Below are positions 51,374 to 60,562 of a DNA stretch of 64,000 nt, piece after piece. The DNA comes from Acholeplasma oculi (GTDB lineage Bacteria > Bacillota_I > Bacilli_A > Acholeplasmatales > Acholeplasmataceae): the NCBI RefSeq assembly GCF_900166985.1, contig NZ_FUZK01000003.1:1-64000 (forward strand), in the 5' to 3' direction. Made by a program: the position numbers and the translations under genes. The notes under the pieces are model-generated. The model ran no database searches and was not told the DNA's origin. It worked only from the letters and a program-made list of their open reading frames with translations. Position 1 is the first letter of the stretch. Every line of letters begins with the position of its first letter.

Positions 51374-52744
51374 TTAGAATTTAACTGAATTTCTAATAAA
51401 TGATTCTAAATCTTTAATAGCCATTCTTTCTTGTAACATAGAATCTCTATGTCTAATTGTTACGGTTTCATCAGTCATCGTTTGATGATCTACTGTGATA
51501 CAAAATGGTGTACCAATTGCATCTTGACGACGATATCTTTTACCAATATTTTGAGTTTCATCATAAACTACATCAAATGATTCTGCAAGCATTTCATAGA
51601 TTAGATTTGCTTTCTCACCATGTTCTTTTTTAACCAAAGGAAGGATTGCTGCTTTATAAGGTGCAAGTGCTGGATGTATTTTTAAGAGTTGTCTAGAATC
51701 TCCACCTTCTAAAGTTTCTTCTTCTAAACCATTGAATAAAAATACTAATGCAAGTCTTTCAACCCCTACAGCTGGTTCAACAACATAAGGTACATAACGT
51801 TCGTTTGTTTCTGGGTCTAAATAAGTTAAATCTTCTTTAGATAAATTCATATGTTGAGTTAAGTCAAAACTTGTTCTACTTGCTAATCCCCATAATTCAT
51901 CAAAACCCCAAGGATATTTAAATTCAATATCTGTAGTTGCATTCGAATAATGAGATAATGCTTCTTTTGCATGTGGTTCAGCACGTAAATATTCTTTTTT
52001 AATACCTAGATTGGTTAAGAAGGATTGCATATAGTTTAACCAAAAATCAAACCATTCTAACTCAGTACCCGGTTTACAAAAGAATTCTAATTCCATTTGT
52101 TCAAATTCTCTTGTTCTAAAGATGAAATTACCTGGTGTAATTTCATTTCTAAAACTCTTACCAATTTGTGCAACTCCAAAAGGAACTTTCTTTCTCGTTG
52201 CACGTTGGATATTTTTAAAATTAATAAAAATACCTTGAGCAGTTTCAGGTCTTAAATAAACCTCACTTGCAGTATCCTCAATCACACCTTGGAAAGTTTT
52301 AAACATCATGTTGAATTTACGAATTGGTAACCAATCATGTGTTTTAGAAACAGGATCTTTGATCTGATGTTTCATAATATAGTCATACATTTCCTCATAT
52401 GTCCAGCCATCTGGTTTTTGAGTTGGGTCATGTGCAAGAATTAACTTATCAGCACGATATCTTTGATTGGATTGTCTATTTTCAATTAATGGATCTGAAA
52501 AGCCTTGTAAGTGACCACTTGCTTGCCAAACCATAGGGTTTAACAAAATAGATGAATCTAGACCTACAATATTAGGTCCTTGTCTTAAAAACTTCTTAGT
52601 CCAAGCTTCTTTAATATTCTTCTTTAAATTAACACCTAATGGACCGTAATCCCATGTGTTAGCCAGTCCACCATAAATTTCTGAACCCTGGAATATAAAT
52701 CCTGTTTGTTTTGCATATTGTACTAAGTACTCTAATGTAACCAT
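51374..52744 (-). CDS. glyS: Glycyl-tRNA synthetase (homodimeric class II)
   Basis: A 456-aa eukaryote-type glycyl-tRNA synthetase. N-terminal QTGFIFQGSEIYGGLANTW, motif 2 in FRNEITPGNFIFRTREF, and motif 3 AVGVERLALVFLFNGL are clear, followed by an anticodon-binding domain. It charges tRNA-Gly; the alpha2 form needs no separate beta subunit. Located between recO and dnaG, as in many Firmicutes. No T-box leader is visible, since only 9 bases separate it from recO. Confidence 0.95.
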   Translation of the reverse strand: MVTLEYLVQYAKQTGFIFQGSEIYGGLANTWDYGPLGVNLKKNIKEAWTKKFLRQGPNIVGLDSSILLNPMVWQASGHLQGFSDPLIENRQSNQRYRADKLILAHDPTQKPDGWTYEEMYDYIMKHQIKDPVSKTHDWLPIRKFNMMFKTFQGVIEDTASEVYLRPETAQGIFINFKNIQRATRKKVPFGVAQIGKSFRNEITPGNFIFRTREFEQMELEFFCKPGTELEWFDFWLNYMQSFLTNLGIKKEYLRAEPHAKEALSHYSNATTDIEFKYPWGFDELWGLASRTSFDLTQHMNLSKEDLTYLDPETNERYVPYVVEPAVGVERLALVFLFNGLEEETLEGGDSRQLLKIHPALAPYKAAILPLVKKEHGEKANLIYEMLAESFDVVYDETQNIGKRYRRQDAIGTPFCITVDHQTMTDETVTIRHRDSMLQERMAIKDLESFIRNSVKF

Positions 52745-52753
52745 AATGTCTCC

Positions 52754-53401
52754 TTATTTACGTGTAAATTTTATATCGGTGTGATGTTCAATATAATCAT
52801 ATAGAAATTTTTTAATGTGTTGATACGCTTCTAAAGATAACGTTTCTAATTGATCATAGTTTAAATATGTCATTTTTAATATGTGTGTTGCAAGTTCTAT
52901 TGAAATATCACTTTTTTCAGGTTCATCATCATAAACCAGTCTAGATAGTTTTATACTGATTCCTTTAACCTTCTTTGAGGTTGGTTTTAAATCAATCGGA
53001 TAACCAATGAATTTTAATAATTTAAATCCAAAAGCTATCACATTTTCTTTTTGATAAGCAGTAAGTGCATTCAATATCAAAGGATAGATTTCTTGATGGG
53101 GTTCATGGTCATAAACAAGCTGTAAAAAGTCAAATAGAATACTGGAATTTAAAGTCGACTCATAAGATGCTTTAATTGCTTGAAATGAATTTATGAGTAA
53201 GGCATCTTGTAAAATAAACATATCCCTTGAGGGTTGATCTTTAAATTCAATTTGGTTTAAATATTGTGCAATGATTCTATTTTCAGATGTAACCTTTTGA
53301 CTACCTTTAGCAATCAAAGTGATTTTACCTCTTGGTGTGTATAAAAAGATTAATCGATCATTTTCTTTATAACTGTGTTGTTTATAGATGATACCTTCCA
53401 T
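52754..53401 (-). CDS. recO: DNA repair protein RecO
   Basis: A 215-aa protein: N-terminal OB-fold (EGIIYKQHSYKENDRLIFLY, RGKITLIAKGSQK) and helical C-terminal part with FGFKLLKFIGYPID. The Cys zinc cluster of many RecO proteins is not evident. RecO loads RecA on single-stranded DNA in recombinational repair. It starts 3 bases after era and precedes glyS, the usual Firmicutes order. Confidence 0.9.
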   Translation of the reverse strand: MEGIIYKQHSYKENDRLIFLYTPRGKITLIAKGSQKVTSENRIIAQYLNQIEFKDQPSRDMFILQDALLINSFQAIKASYESTLNSSILFDFLQLVYDHEPHQEIYPLILNALTAYQKENVIAFGFKLLKFIGYPIDLKPTSKKVKGISIKLSRLVYDDEPEKSDISIELATHILKMTYLNYDQLETLSLEAYQHIKKFLYDYIEHHTDIKFTRK

Positions 53402-53404
53402 GAA

Positions 53405-54292
53405 TTATTTACCATATCCGTATTTAGAAATTGTATTTGGATCATTACGCCAATCTTTCTTGACTTTAACCCAAAGTGTTAAATGTATTTTTAAATCGAA
53501 CAGTTTATTGATTTCTTTTCTCGCTTCTGTTCCGATTTTCTTTAATTTTTCACCTTGTTTACCAATTAAAATACCTTTTTGACTGTCTCTTTCAACAATG
53601 ATTAATGCATCCACATCTAGAGTTTTTAATTCTTCATTGACCTTAAGAGATTCAAGCATAACAGCAACACTATGTGGAACTTCTTGTTCGGTATAGTATA
53701 AAATGCGTTCTCTAATAATCTCACTCATACGAGATTCATCGGTTTGATCGGTTACATAATCTGTTGGATAGAAAAACGGGCCTTCAAATAAATATTTTTC
53801 TAATGCTTCTTTTAAATGTGTTAAGTGTAAACTATTTTTCGCAGAAATCGGTATGACTTCATCAAATGTATGTTCTTGAATGAATGAAACAATAATTTCA
53901 TCAATATCTGACTTTTTAGGTAATTCATCAATTTTATTAATGACCAGTACCGTTGGTAATCCTGCTTCTTTAATGCGTTCTAAAATTTCTTTATCTGAGT
54001 GTTTATATTTTTGGTCTACGACATACATCACAACATCTGCATCCATAAGTGAATCAACTGCAGAACGGTCCATCGATTTACCTAGACCATGAAGTGGTTT
54101 ATGCATACCTGGTGTATCGATAAAGACGAACTGATTATCTTTCTCATTCAAAATGCCCGTAATTCTAAAACGGGTTGTTTGAACCTTAGGTGAGACAATC
54201 GCTATCTTTTCTCCAACAAGTGCATTGATTAGTGTAGATTTTCCTACATTGGGTTTACCAATGATGGCGATAAATCCTGATTTTTGACTCAT
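53405..54292 (-). CDS. era: GTPase Era
   Basis: A 295-aa GTPase. The G-domain shows G1 IGKPNVGKSTLINALVG, G3 DTPGMHKPLHGLG and G4 INKIDELPK. A C-terminal KH domain carries GILIGKQGEKLKKIGTEAR, which binds the 3' end of 16S rRNA. Era acts in 30S maturation. Its start overlaps the cdd stop by one base. Confidence 0.95.
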   Translation of the reverse strand: MSQKSGFIAIIGKPNVGKSTLINALVGEKIAIVSPKVQTTRFRITGILNEKDNQFVFIDTPGMHKPLHGLGKSMDRSAVDSLMDADVVMYVVDQKYKHSDKEILERIKEAGLPTVLVINKIDELPKKSDIDEIIVSFIQEHTFDEVIPISAKNSLHLTHLKEALEKYLFEGPFFYPTDYVTDQTDESRMSEIIRERILYYTEQEVPHSVAVMLESLKVNEELKTLDVDALIIVERDSQKGILIGKQGEKLKKIGTEARKEINKLFDLKIHLTLWVKVKKDWRNDPNTISKYGYGK

Positions 54293-54684
54293 TAGGCTCT
54301 ATCTTCATCCAAGTCAAATCCATAAGGTAATAATTCTTTAACACTCATCTTTAAAGAATCACCTTTAGCATTTGTAAGGTATATCGGTGCATCTTTTGGT
54401 AAGAGTTCACTCATGACTTGTCTACAAGCACCACAAGGAGAAATTGGGTGCTTAGAATCACCAATGACTGTAATTTCAACAATGTCTTCTTTTTTATATC
54501 CTTGTGAAATCAGTGAGTAAAGTGCGTTTCTTTCTGCACAGGATGTTAATCCGTAACTACCATTTTCAATATTTGCACCATGTACATAGGTACCATCTTT
54601 TAATAATATTGCAGCACCCACTTTAAAGTGTGAGTAAGGCACATATGCCTTACTTTGTGCTTTTTTAGCTTCTTCTATATTCAT
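54292..54684 (-). CDS. cdd: Cytidine deaminase
   Basis: A 130-aa zinc enzyme that turns cytidine and deoxycytidine into uridine. Motifs are VHGANIENGSYGLTSCAERN (zinc Cys and catalytic Glu) and SPCGACRQVMSEL (two further zinc Cys). It sits between ybeY and era, the same order as in Bacillus. Confidence 0.95.
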   Translation of the reverse strand: MNIEEAKKAQSKAYVPYSHFKVGAAILLKDGTYVHGANIENGSYGLTSCAERNALYSLISQGYKKEDIVEITVIGDSKHPISPCGACRQVMSELLPKDAPIYLTNAKGDSLKMSVKELLPYGFDLDEDRA

Positions 54685-54688
54685 ATTT

Positions 54689-55114
54689 TCACTCTCTTTT
54701 CAAATTGGCTGATTTTAGAATTTCTTCTTGTTTTTCAAACATTTCTTTTTCATCTTCTGGTGTGTGGTGGTCAAACCCTAATAGATGTAGATATCCATGA
54801 ACTGCTAAGAATCCAACTTCTCTTTCAAAACTATGTCCGTATTCAAGAGATTGAATTTTTGCTTGTTCTAAACTAATAAAGATATCACCAATAGAATCAT
54901 CTAATGGATCATCATTAGGAAAACTAATGACATCGGTTGGTTTATCTAAGTTGCGGTATGTGTGATTAATTTCTCGAATACCTTCATTATCGACGATGAT
55001 GATTTGCATATTTTTCTCATTTTCGATTGACTTAAATATTTTTCGGATTAATGTTTTTACTTTTGTAATATCTGATTCGGTTTGATTATGAAATGTTATT
55101 TTCATTTGCTTCAT
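54689..55114 (-). CDS. ybeY: Endoribonuclease YbeY
   Basis: A 141-aa metal-dependent RNase with the zinc motif HGYLHLLGFDHHTPEDEKEM and the upstream signature TDVISFPNDD. It is involved in 16S rRNA maturation and ribosome quality control. Its start lies 29 bases inside the end of phoH; ATGs at 55114 and 55105 are both possible, with weak ribosome sites, so translational coupling is likely. Confidence 0.9.
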   Translation of the reverse strand: MKQMKITFHNQTESDITKVKTLIRKIFKSIENEKNMQIIIVDNEGIREINHTYRNLDKPTDVISFPNDDPLDDSIGDIFISLEQAKIQSLEYGHSFEREVGFLAVHGYLHLLGFDHHTPEDEKEMFEKQEEILKSANLKRE

Positions 55115-56048
55115 ATCTTTCTAGTATTTTTTGTACCAGTGGGTGTCTGATGACATCCACTTTTTCAAATTCAATTATTTTAGCTTCTGGAATATCTTTT
55201 AATAATTCAAGTGCTTGTTTTAATCCGGATTTTTGACGATATCTTAAGTCTACTTGAGATGGGTCACCTGTTACAACCATGACACTTGAAAATCCAAGTC
55301 GAGTAAGAAACATTTTCATTTGAGTTTCAGTGGTGTTTTGCGCCTCATCTAATATGATGAATGCATTTTCCAAAGTACGTCCTCTCATGTAGGCAAGTGG
55401 TGCAATTTCAATGACCCCGCGTTCTAGAAGTCCATCAGTCGCTTCCATTCCTAAAAAGTCATATAATGCATCATAAAGTGGAATCAAATAGGGGTCAACC
55501 TTTTCTTTTAAATCTCCAGGTAAGAAACCTAATTGTTCTCCAGCCTCAACTGCAGGTCTTGTTAAAATCACTTTTTTAATTTTACCTTGTTTAAGTAATG
55601 CAACCGCATGAGCAACCGCTAAATACGTTTTACCAGTTCCTGCTGGACCGACACCAAATACTAATGGAAAATTCGTTAATGCTTCACTATAAGCTTTTTG
55701 GTTAAATGTTTTAGCTGTAATTGTTTTACCGGTTTCAGCAACAAGAATCTTCTTTTGAGATTTGTATAAATCTAGTATATGATCTAATCGATTCACCTCA
55801 GCCATTTTAATAATATATAAAACATCTCGTTCAGTCAGTAAAACCTTATGTTCAGCTAACGTGATTAAAGTTTTAAATATTTGTTCTAAGAGTTCTTTAT
55901 AGGTTACGGGTCCATCATATACGATTTCATTATCATGAAGTTCTACATTAAAACCAAAATGGGATCTAAAAACCAATAGATTTCTATCTTCAACCCCAAC
56001 TAATAAATTCAATGTTTCTACATGATTAAGTTTTAAATTTAACTTCAT
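55086..56048 (-). CDS. phoH: PhoH-family ATPase
   Basis: A 320-aa PhoH protein with Walker A FGVGPAGTGKTYLAVAHAV, Walker B AFIILDEAQNTTETQMK and VVTGDPSQVDLR. An N-terminal domain of about 110 residues precedes the ATPase. In many bacteria it accompanies ybeY and is thought to act in RNA metabolism. First gene of the block phoH-ybeY-cdd-era-recO-glyS-dnaG-sigA-trmK. Ribosome site TTTGGAGGG. A perfect 12-bp inverted repeat lies 59 bases upstream of the start. Confidence 0.9.
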   Translation of the reverse strand: MKLNLKLNHVETLNLLVGVEDRNLLVFRSHFGFNVELHDNEIVYDGPVTYKELLEQIFKTLITLAEHKVLLTERDVLYIIKMAEVNRLDHILDLYKSQKKILVAETGKTITAKTFNQKAYSEALTNFPLVFGVGPAGTGKTYLAVAHAVALLKQGKIKKVILTRPAVEAGEQLGFLPGDLKEKVDPYLIPLYDALYDFLGMEATDGLLERGVIEIAPLAYMRGRTLENAFIILDEAQNTTETQMKMFLTRLGFSSVMVVTGDPSQVDLRYRQKSGLKQALELLKDIPEAKIIEFEKVDVIRHPLVQKILERYEANENNIS

Positions 56049-56106
56049 CCAAAACCCTCCAAATATATGTATATATATTTTACCTTAAATAGGAATAAAT
56101 TGCACT

Positions 56107-56146
56107 TCAATAACGATGGTTTTATAGGATAAATCATCGTTATTGA
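56107..56146. repeat. 12-bp perfect inverted repeat upstream of phoH
   Basis: TCAATAACGATG (56107-56118) and CATCGTTATTGA (56135-56146) are perfect inverted arms 16 bases apart, between the rpsU terminator and phoH. They may be an operator or an RNA hairpin controlling the replication/translation operon. No T-run follows on either strand, so it is not a standard terminator. Confidence 0.55.
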
Positions 56147-56197
56147 TAGATTATGGTTTATTTTAAGTCTTTAATCTAGTTATTTACATTAAATGTC

Positions 56198-56223
56198 AAA
56201 AAAACACCTTGAAAGGTGTTTTT
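56198..56223 (-). terminator. Terminator of the rpsU transcript
   Basis: AACACCTT (56210-56203 read on the minus strand) pairs with AAGGTGTT around a 2-base loop, with A and T runs on either side. It lies 12 bases after the rpsU stop. Confidence 0.85.
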
Positions 56224-56235
56224 AATTCATGATGC

Positions 56236-56409
56236 TTATTTCTTTTTTGTTCTAGCTGCTTTAGCTCTCATGCGACGGTCTACGCCTGGCTTAATGTAGA
56301 ATTCGCGTTTACGTGCTTCTGCGAGGGTTCCCTCTTTACTAACGGTACGTTTAAAACGACGTAACGTATCTTCAATTGTTTCACCTTTGCGTACTTCTGT
56401 TTTAGGCAT
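56236..56409 (-). CDS. rpsU: 30S ribosomal protein S21
   Basis: A 57-aa protein matching S21: [20 protein letters not shown], then [17 protein letters not shown], ending in a basic AKAARTKKK tail. The start at 56409 follows GGAAGGAGGG at the right distance; the frame is open 54 bases further but would make the protein too long for S21. It is followed by its own terminator. Confidence 0.95.
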   Translation of the reverse strand: MPKTEVRKGETIEDTLRRFKRTVSKEGTLAEARKREFYIKPGVDRRMRAKAARTKKK

Positions 56410-56496
56410 GTCTGCCCTCCTTCCACACGTTTGATATCTCAAACCTTTTTTATTATAAATCATTTTTGCAATTATGTCAAAAGTTTTTTGAATATG

Positions 56497-57168
56497 TTAT
56501 AAAGAAAATGCATTTAGAAACGGAATATGGGCTAATTCAGTAGGAAATATGTAATTTCCAAGACTTAATGGGATAACTCCCATATCTAAAAACATTTTTC
56601 TTTCAGTTCCATCAATACCACCTTCAGGACCAATAATGCATAATACTTTTTCATTTGGGTATGCTTGGATTGCTTGATCTAATGTGTAGTTTTTTTCTTC
56701 TTCATCAAGTAAAAACATCACATATCCTTCAGTGTTTAACTCTTTAACGCTCTTAATAAAATCTATATGAGGTATTCTTTGTCTTTTAGATAATTCAGCA
56801 GCTTCTTTCGAAATTTTAATGAATCGATTTAACTTATGGTCTTCATTCGATAGTTTTGCAATACTTCGTTTCATTGGCATAAAATAGATGGATGTTGCAC
56901 CAAATAAGGTAGCATACTTTGTAACAATTTCCATTTTATCCCCTTTTGGAAGACCTTGTATAATCATGATGTCTCTAGATTTATGTTCTTTGAGTTTTTC
57001 TATAATTTCAAAACTAACATTTTTTTGTTCGATTTTGAGTGTTGAAAGATAACAACCATCTTGCATACAAATTTCTACTTGATCTGAAGACTTAAAACGC
57101 ATCACATTTAAAATATGATGTAAATCATCTTTTGAGAATTCATTATTTTCTAAAAAATACCTTTGCAT
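56497..57168 (-). CDS. rsmE: 16S rRNA (uracil(1498)-N3)-methyltransferase
   Basis: A 223-aa SPOUT methyltransferase: N-terminal PUA-like part (HHILNVMRFKSSDQVEICM), and the trefoil-knot region with CIIGPEGGIDGTERKMF and LSLGNYIFPTELA. It methylates U1498 of 16S rRNA. The start at 57168 follows TGAGGGT; a further ATG 30 bases upstream is less likely. It lies between secG and rpsU. Confidence 0.9.
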   Translation of the reverse strand: MQRYFLENNEFSKDDLHHILNVMRFKSSDQVEICMQDGCYLSTLKIEQKNVSFEIIEKLKEHKSRDIMIIQGLPKGDKMEIVTKYATLFGATSIYFMPMKRSIAKLSNEDHKLNRFIKISKEAAELSKRQRIPHIDFIKSVKELNTEGYVMFLLDEEEKNYTLDQAIQAYPNEKVLCIIGPEGGIDGTERKMFLDMGVIPLSLGNYIFPTELAHIPFLNAFSL

Positions 57169-57223
57169 AATACCCTCAATAAAATAAAGGTATCCCATCT
57201 GGAATACCTAATTTTTCTTTCGA

Positions 57224-57460
57224 TTAGTTAAAGAAACGATCGATGGAGTTACTCCAAATTACCATTGCGAAATAAAGAATACTGAATATAACAAATGCTC
57301 TGTTAAAGATGACATCTGGTCCTTGTACTTTTTTATTTCTAAATAAATCAGAACTTCCACCTGTAAATGCATCCATCACATCATCTTTTGATGTTTGAAG
57401 TGCAGATGTTGCGATCATTAATAAACTTACAAAAAATATAATCCAATCAGGAAATTGCAT
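57224..57460 (-). CDS. secG: Preprotein translocase subunit SecG
   Basis: A 78-aa protein with two membrane helices (about 5-22 and 52-70) joined by the conserved loop LQTSKDDVMDAFTGGSSDLF, the SecG pattern. It assists SecYEG translocation. Ribosome site AAGGAGTTAT. Its position upstream of rsmE is unremarkable. Confidence 0.85.
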   Translation of the reverse strand: MQFPDWIIFFVSLLMIATSALQTSKDDVMDAFTGGSSDLFRNKKVQGPDVIFNRAFVIFSILYFAMVIWSNSIDRFFN

Positions 57461-57558
57461 ATATCATAACTCCTTATCTTAAGCCTTATTCATTATAACG
57501 GATTTTACATCCAATTGTCAAGATTTTATCCAAAGTTTATAAAATAAAGGCTAAATAA

Positions 57559-58761
57559 TTATGTATTTGATTCAAAGACTTGATTTAAGTCTTCAAACAT
57601 TTGAATTGTAGACTCAATTCCACCTGGTAAAATATACCAACTTGCTGCATCTAAAACAAAGATATCCCCATTTTTACCTGCATTTGTGTTTTTAACCAGT
57701 TGATTATTCATCACTAAATCGATGGTTCCACTACTACCAACTGCTTGTCCTCTATCCATTAAAAAGATGATGCTAGGATTTACAGATGAAATATATTCAA
57801 AACTTACAACATTACCATGTGCTTCTAATGTAGATTGATCTGGGTCACTTGGAATAAATCCTACTTCATCATAGATCACACCATATCTAGAACCACTTCC
57901 AAATACAGATATGTTGTCTCCATTAACTAATAAGAATAGTGCATCTTCTCCATTAAGTTTGGATTTAAGTGTATTTAAATCTGTCATAAATTGATTTCTA
58001 TAGTATAATAAATCATCTTTAATGCCTGTAAATATTAGCGAGATATTATCAAAAACTTGTTGTTGAACTGTAAAACTAAATGTCGAATTAGATGTATCTA
58101 AGATATCGGCATGAGGATATCTTTGTTTTAAAGTTTCATATAGACTTGCACTTCTTCCACCAATAATAATTAAGTCCGGATCCATTAAATCTAATGTATC
58201 GTAATTTGGTTCAAAAAGTGTACCTGTGTTTGGATAATTATTACTTTGATACATTTCTAGTGAAAGAGGTAGATTACTTTTTGGTAATCCAAAATACGTA
58301 ATACCTGCTTGTTCTAATCCTAACACCTTAAAAATATCAGCTATTTCTAAAGCAAATGTTACAACGACTTTAGGATTTACTCTAAATGAATCTGTTTGTG
58401 TCACTCTTTGATAAACAGGTTCATTTAAGTCATTAAGTCCACTTTGTTTAGAAACTGTGTGCACTAAATTGATGACAAATTTAGCATAAAGTTTCATATG
58501 ACCTGTAACAAAGTCATTATCAAAATCCCATTGTGTTATAAACTGAGAATCCTTATACCAACCCATAAATTCATAATCGCCAAAAGTTGGTTCTACAGGC
58601 TCTTCTAATAATTGATTCGGTTCAATTAAAACAGATTCAATTAAACTATCTCCTGTATACATAAATTCAACTCTTGCAAATCCATTTTCTAACTCATTTA
58701 CCTGACAAGCAGTTAAAATGATGATGCTCATTAAACTTAATACAATCCATACTTTTTTCAT
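57559..58761 (-). CDS. Siderophore ABC transporter binding lipoprotein with Flg_new-type insert
   Basis: A 400-aa lipoprotein (signal LSLMSIIILTACQ, Cys near 19). Residues 28-95 match the Flg_new/InlB B-repeat type: EPTFGDYEFMGWYKDSQFIT and GHMKLYAKF. The rest (about 100-400) is a class III solute-binding fold with VTFALEIADIFKVLG, DLMDPDLIIIGGRSA, and SVNPSIIFLMDRG. It should bind a ferric siderophore or similar complex outside the membrane. It is the last gene of the four-gene transporter, matching YclQ. The extra N-terminal domain is unusual for such proteins. Confidence 0.85.
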   Translation of the reverse strand: MKKVWIVLSLMSIIILTACQVNELENGFARVEFMYTGDSLIESVLIEPNQLLEEPVEPTFGDYEFMGWYKDSQFITQWDFDNDFVTGHMKLYAKFVINLVHTVSKQSGLNDLNEPVYQRVTQTDSFRVNPKVVVTFALEIADIFKVLGLEQAGITYFGLPKSNLPLSLEMYQSNNYPNTGTLFEPNYDTLDLMDPDLIIIGGRSASLYETLKQRYPHADILDTSNSTFSFTVQQQVFDNISLIFTGIKDDLLYYRNQFMTDLNTLKSKLNGEDALFLLVNGDNISVFGSGSRYGVIYDEVGFIPSDPDQSTLEAHGNVVSFEYISSVNPSIIFLMDRGQAVGSSGTIDLVMNNQLVKNTNAGKNGDIFVLDAASWYILPGGIESTIQMFEDLNQVFESNT

Positions 58762-58784
58762 CTACAAATATTCCTTTTCATTTT

Positions 58785-59567
58785 TTAATTTTTATTGAGT
58801 TCTTTTTCAATTGTTTGATGATACATACAAATTCTTTTACCATCTACTTCTCTGATACAGAAGTTATGGTCATAAATTTCATTTAAAATCGTTTCTTCCA
58901 TCAAGTCTTCACAATTACCTTCATAGGATACTCGGCCATCTTTAATGGCTATGATGTACTCACAAAACGTACTTGCTATATTGATATCATGCATCACGAC
59001 GATGATGGTTTTACCGAGTTCTTTTACAAATCTTTGAAGTAACAACATCATTTCAACAGCATGTTTCATATCGAGGTTATTCAAAGGTTCATCTAAAAAT
59101 ATGTATTTTGTATCTTGGACTAAAATCATTGCGAGTAATACTCTTTGAAGTTGTCCTCCAGAAAGCGTATCTATATATTGATCTTTAACAGTTTCTAATT
59201 TTAAATACTTGATAACTTCATTGATTTTATTTAAATCTTCATGATTGAGTTTTCCTTTAGAATGCGGATATCTTCCAAAAGAAATAAGTTCATAGCTTGT
59301 TAGTTTCAAACTAAAATGATTCGACTGTTTTAAAACAGAAATGATTTTAGATAAATTTTCTTTTTTATGTCCTAAAACTTTACCATCAATAATGATTTGA
59401 CCGCTTTGTTTTTGTATTGTTTGACTAATCACATTAAAAAGCGTGGACTTACCTGCACCATTAGGTCCTATGATACCTGTGATTTTACCTTCAGGAATTT
59501 TAATATTAATATCTTTTAAAACTTCTTTTTGACCATAACTTTGATGTATATTTTGTAATTCAATCAT
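58785..59567 (-). CDS. Siderophore ABC transporter ATPase
   Basis: A 260-aa ATPase of the FepC/YclP type: Walker A IIGPNGAGKSTLFNVIS, signature DTLSGGQLQRVLLAMIL, Walker B YIFLDEPLNNLDM and switch His in VVMHDINIAS. It energises import by the two FecCD permeases encoded upstream. The start overlaps the upstream permease stop by 4 bases, and the binding-lipoprotein gene follows 23 bases after its stop. Confidence 0.9.
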   Translation of the reverse strand: MIELQNIHQSYGQKEVLKDINIKIPEGKITGIIGPNGAGKSTLFNVISQTIQKQSGQIIIDGKVLGHKKENLSKIISVLKQSNHFSLKLTSYELISFGRYPHSKGKLNHEDLNKINEVIKYLKLETVKDQYIDTLSGGQLQRVLLAMILVQDTKYIFLDEPLNNLDMKHAVEMMLLLQRFVKELGKTIIVVMHDINIASTFCEYIIAIKDGRVSYEGNCEDLMEETILNEIYDHNFCIREVDGKRICMYHQTIEKELNKN

Positions 59568-60562
59568 GTTTGATGCTCCTTTACGATAAGATAAATCATA
59601 TAAATACCACCTGCTAGGTTCATAAACGTTGAAACTGTTGTTTGAAATCCTAATAACTCTACAACAGATTGACCAAAGACGAGTATCACGATTGCTACCA
59701 AACTTCCTAATATGAGTATTTCTAAGTGATGATATTTCTTATAAAGTTCTTTTGCAATATTAACAGCAATAAGTCCTAAAAACGACAATGGACCAACAAG
59801 TGCTGTTACAAGTGAAATAGAAATACTAATCATAATCAGTTGTATCATCGATTCTTTTGGATAATCCACACCTAAATTCTTAGCATGTGATTCCCCTAAA
59901 CTCATTACGTCAAGGACTTTGGTTTTAAACAGGAAATAAATAACGATAAATACAGCAAATGGTAATGTTATGATTGTGAGTGGATGGTTGATATTGACAA
60001 CAGAAACAGACGTTAACTGTGAGATTGTTTGAAACTCATTAGGGTCCATTAATATTTGTAGAAACTGCGCATAGTTACTTGCAAGTGTCGAAATTACCAT
60101 ACCAATTAATAATAAGAGTAAGATATTATTTTTATTCTTCTTTAATACAGTTCTAAACATGAGAATTGTAATACCTGTCATGAACGTAACCGATATAATG
60201 AAATTAAGAATAGGGTCTAATATCCAAATAGAAACACTACTAAAGAAATACACAATCGTTGTTTGAACGACAACATATATGCTATCAAAACCTAATAAAC
60301 TTGGTGTAATAATTCGGTTATTGGTAAGTGTTTGAAATGAAAGTGTTGAATACACAATCAAGACACTTGAAAGTATCAGTGCAATAACCTGGAAAGTTCT
60401 TCTTTCAAATATTTGTAACATAGCAGTTATAAATCGTTGACTTCGGTCTGGGTCATTTAAATTAAATATAATCGTATCGTATTGTGAAATCATCCAAACG
60501 GTCAAATAAATCAAAATGGATAAGACAGACAATAAAGACCAAATCAATATTTTTCTACGCAT
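59564..60562 (-). CDS. Siderophore ABC permease, FecCD family (second)
   Basis: A 332-aa membrane permease of the FecCD type (YclO-like), with about nine or ten helices. Conserved parts are RFITAMLQIFERRTFQVIAL, RIITPSLLGFDSIYV and LSLGESHAKNLGVDYPKE before the last helices, then VGPLSFLGLIAVNIAKELYK, the coupling-loop signature. It overlaps the first permease gene by 8 bases. Confidence 0.9.
   Translation of the reverse strand: MRRKILIWSLLSVLSILIYLTVWMISQYDTIIFNLNDPDRSQRFITAMLQIFERRTFQVIALILSSVLIVYSTLSFQTLTNNRIITPSLLGFDSIYVVVQTTIVYFFSSVSIWILDPILNFIISVTFMTGITILMFRTVLKKNKNNILLLLLIGMVISTLASNYAQFLQILMDPNEFQTISQLTSVSVVNINHPLTIITLPFAVFIVIYFLFKTKVLDVMSLGESHAKNLGVDYPKESMIQLIMISISISLVTALVGPLSFLGLIAVNIAKELYKKYHHLEILILGSLVAIVILVFGQSVVELLGFQTTVSTFMNLAGGIYMIYLIVKEHQT

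Noticed and set aside
52745-52753. T-box leader for glyS
   Set aside because: Only 9 bases separate glyS from the end of recO's upstream neighbour region, so there is no space for a leader.
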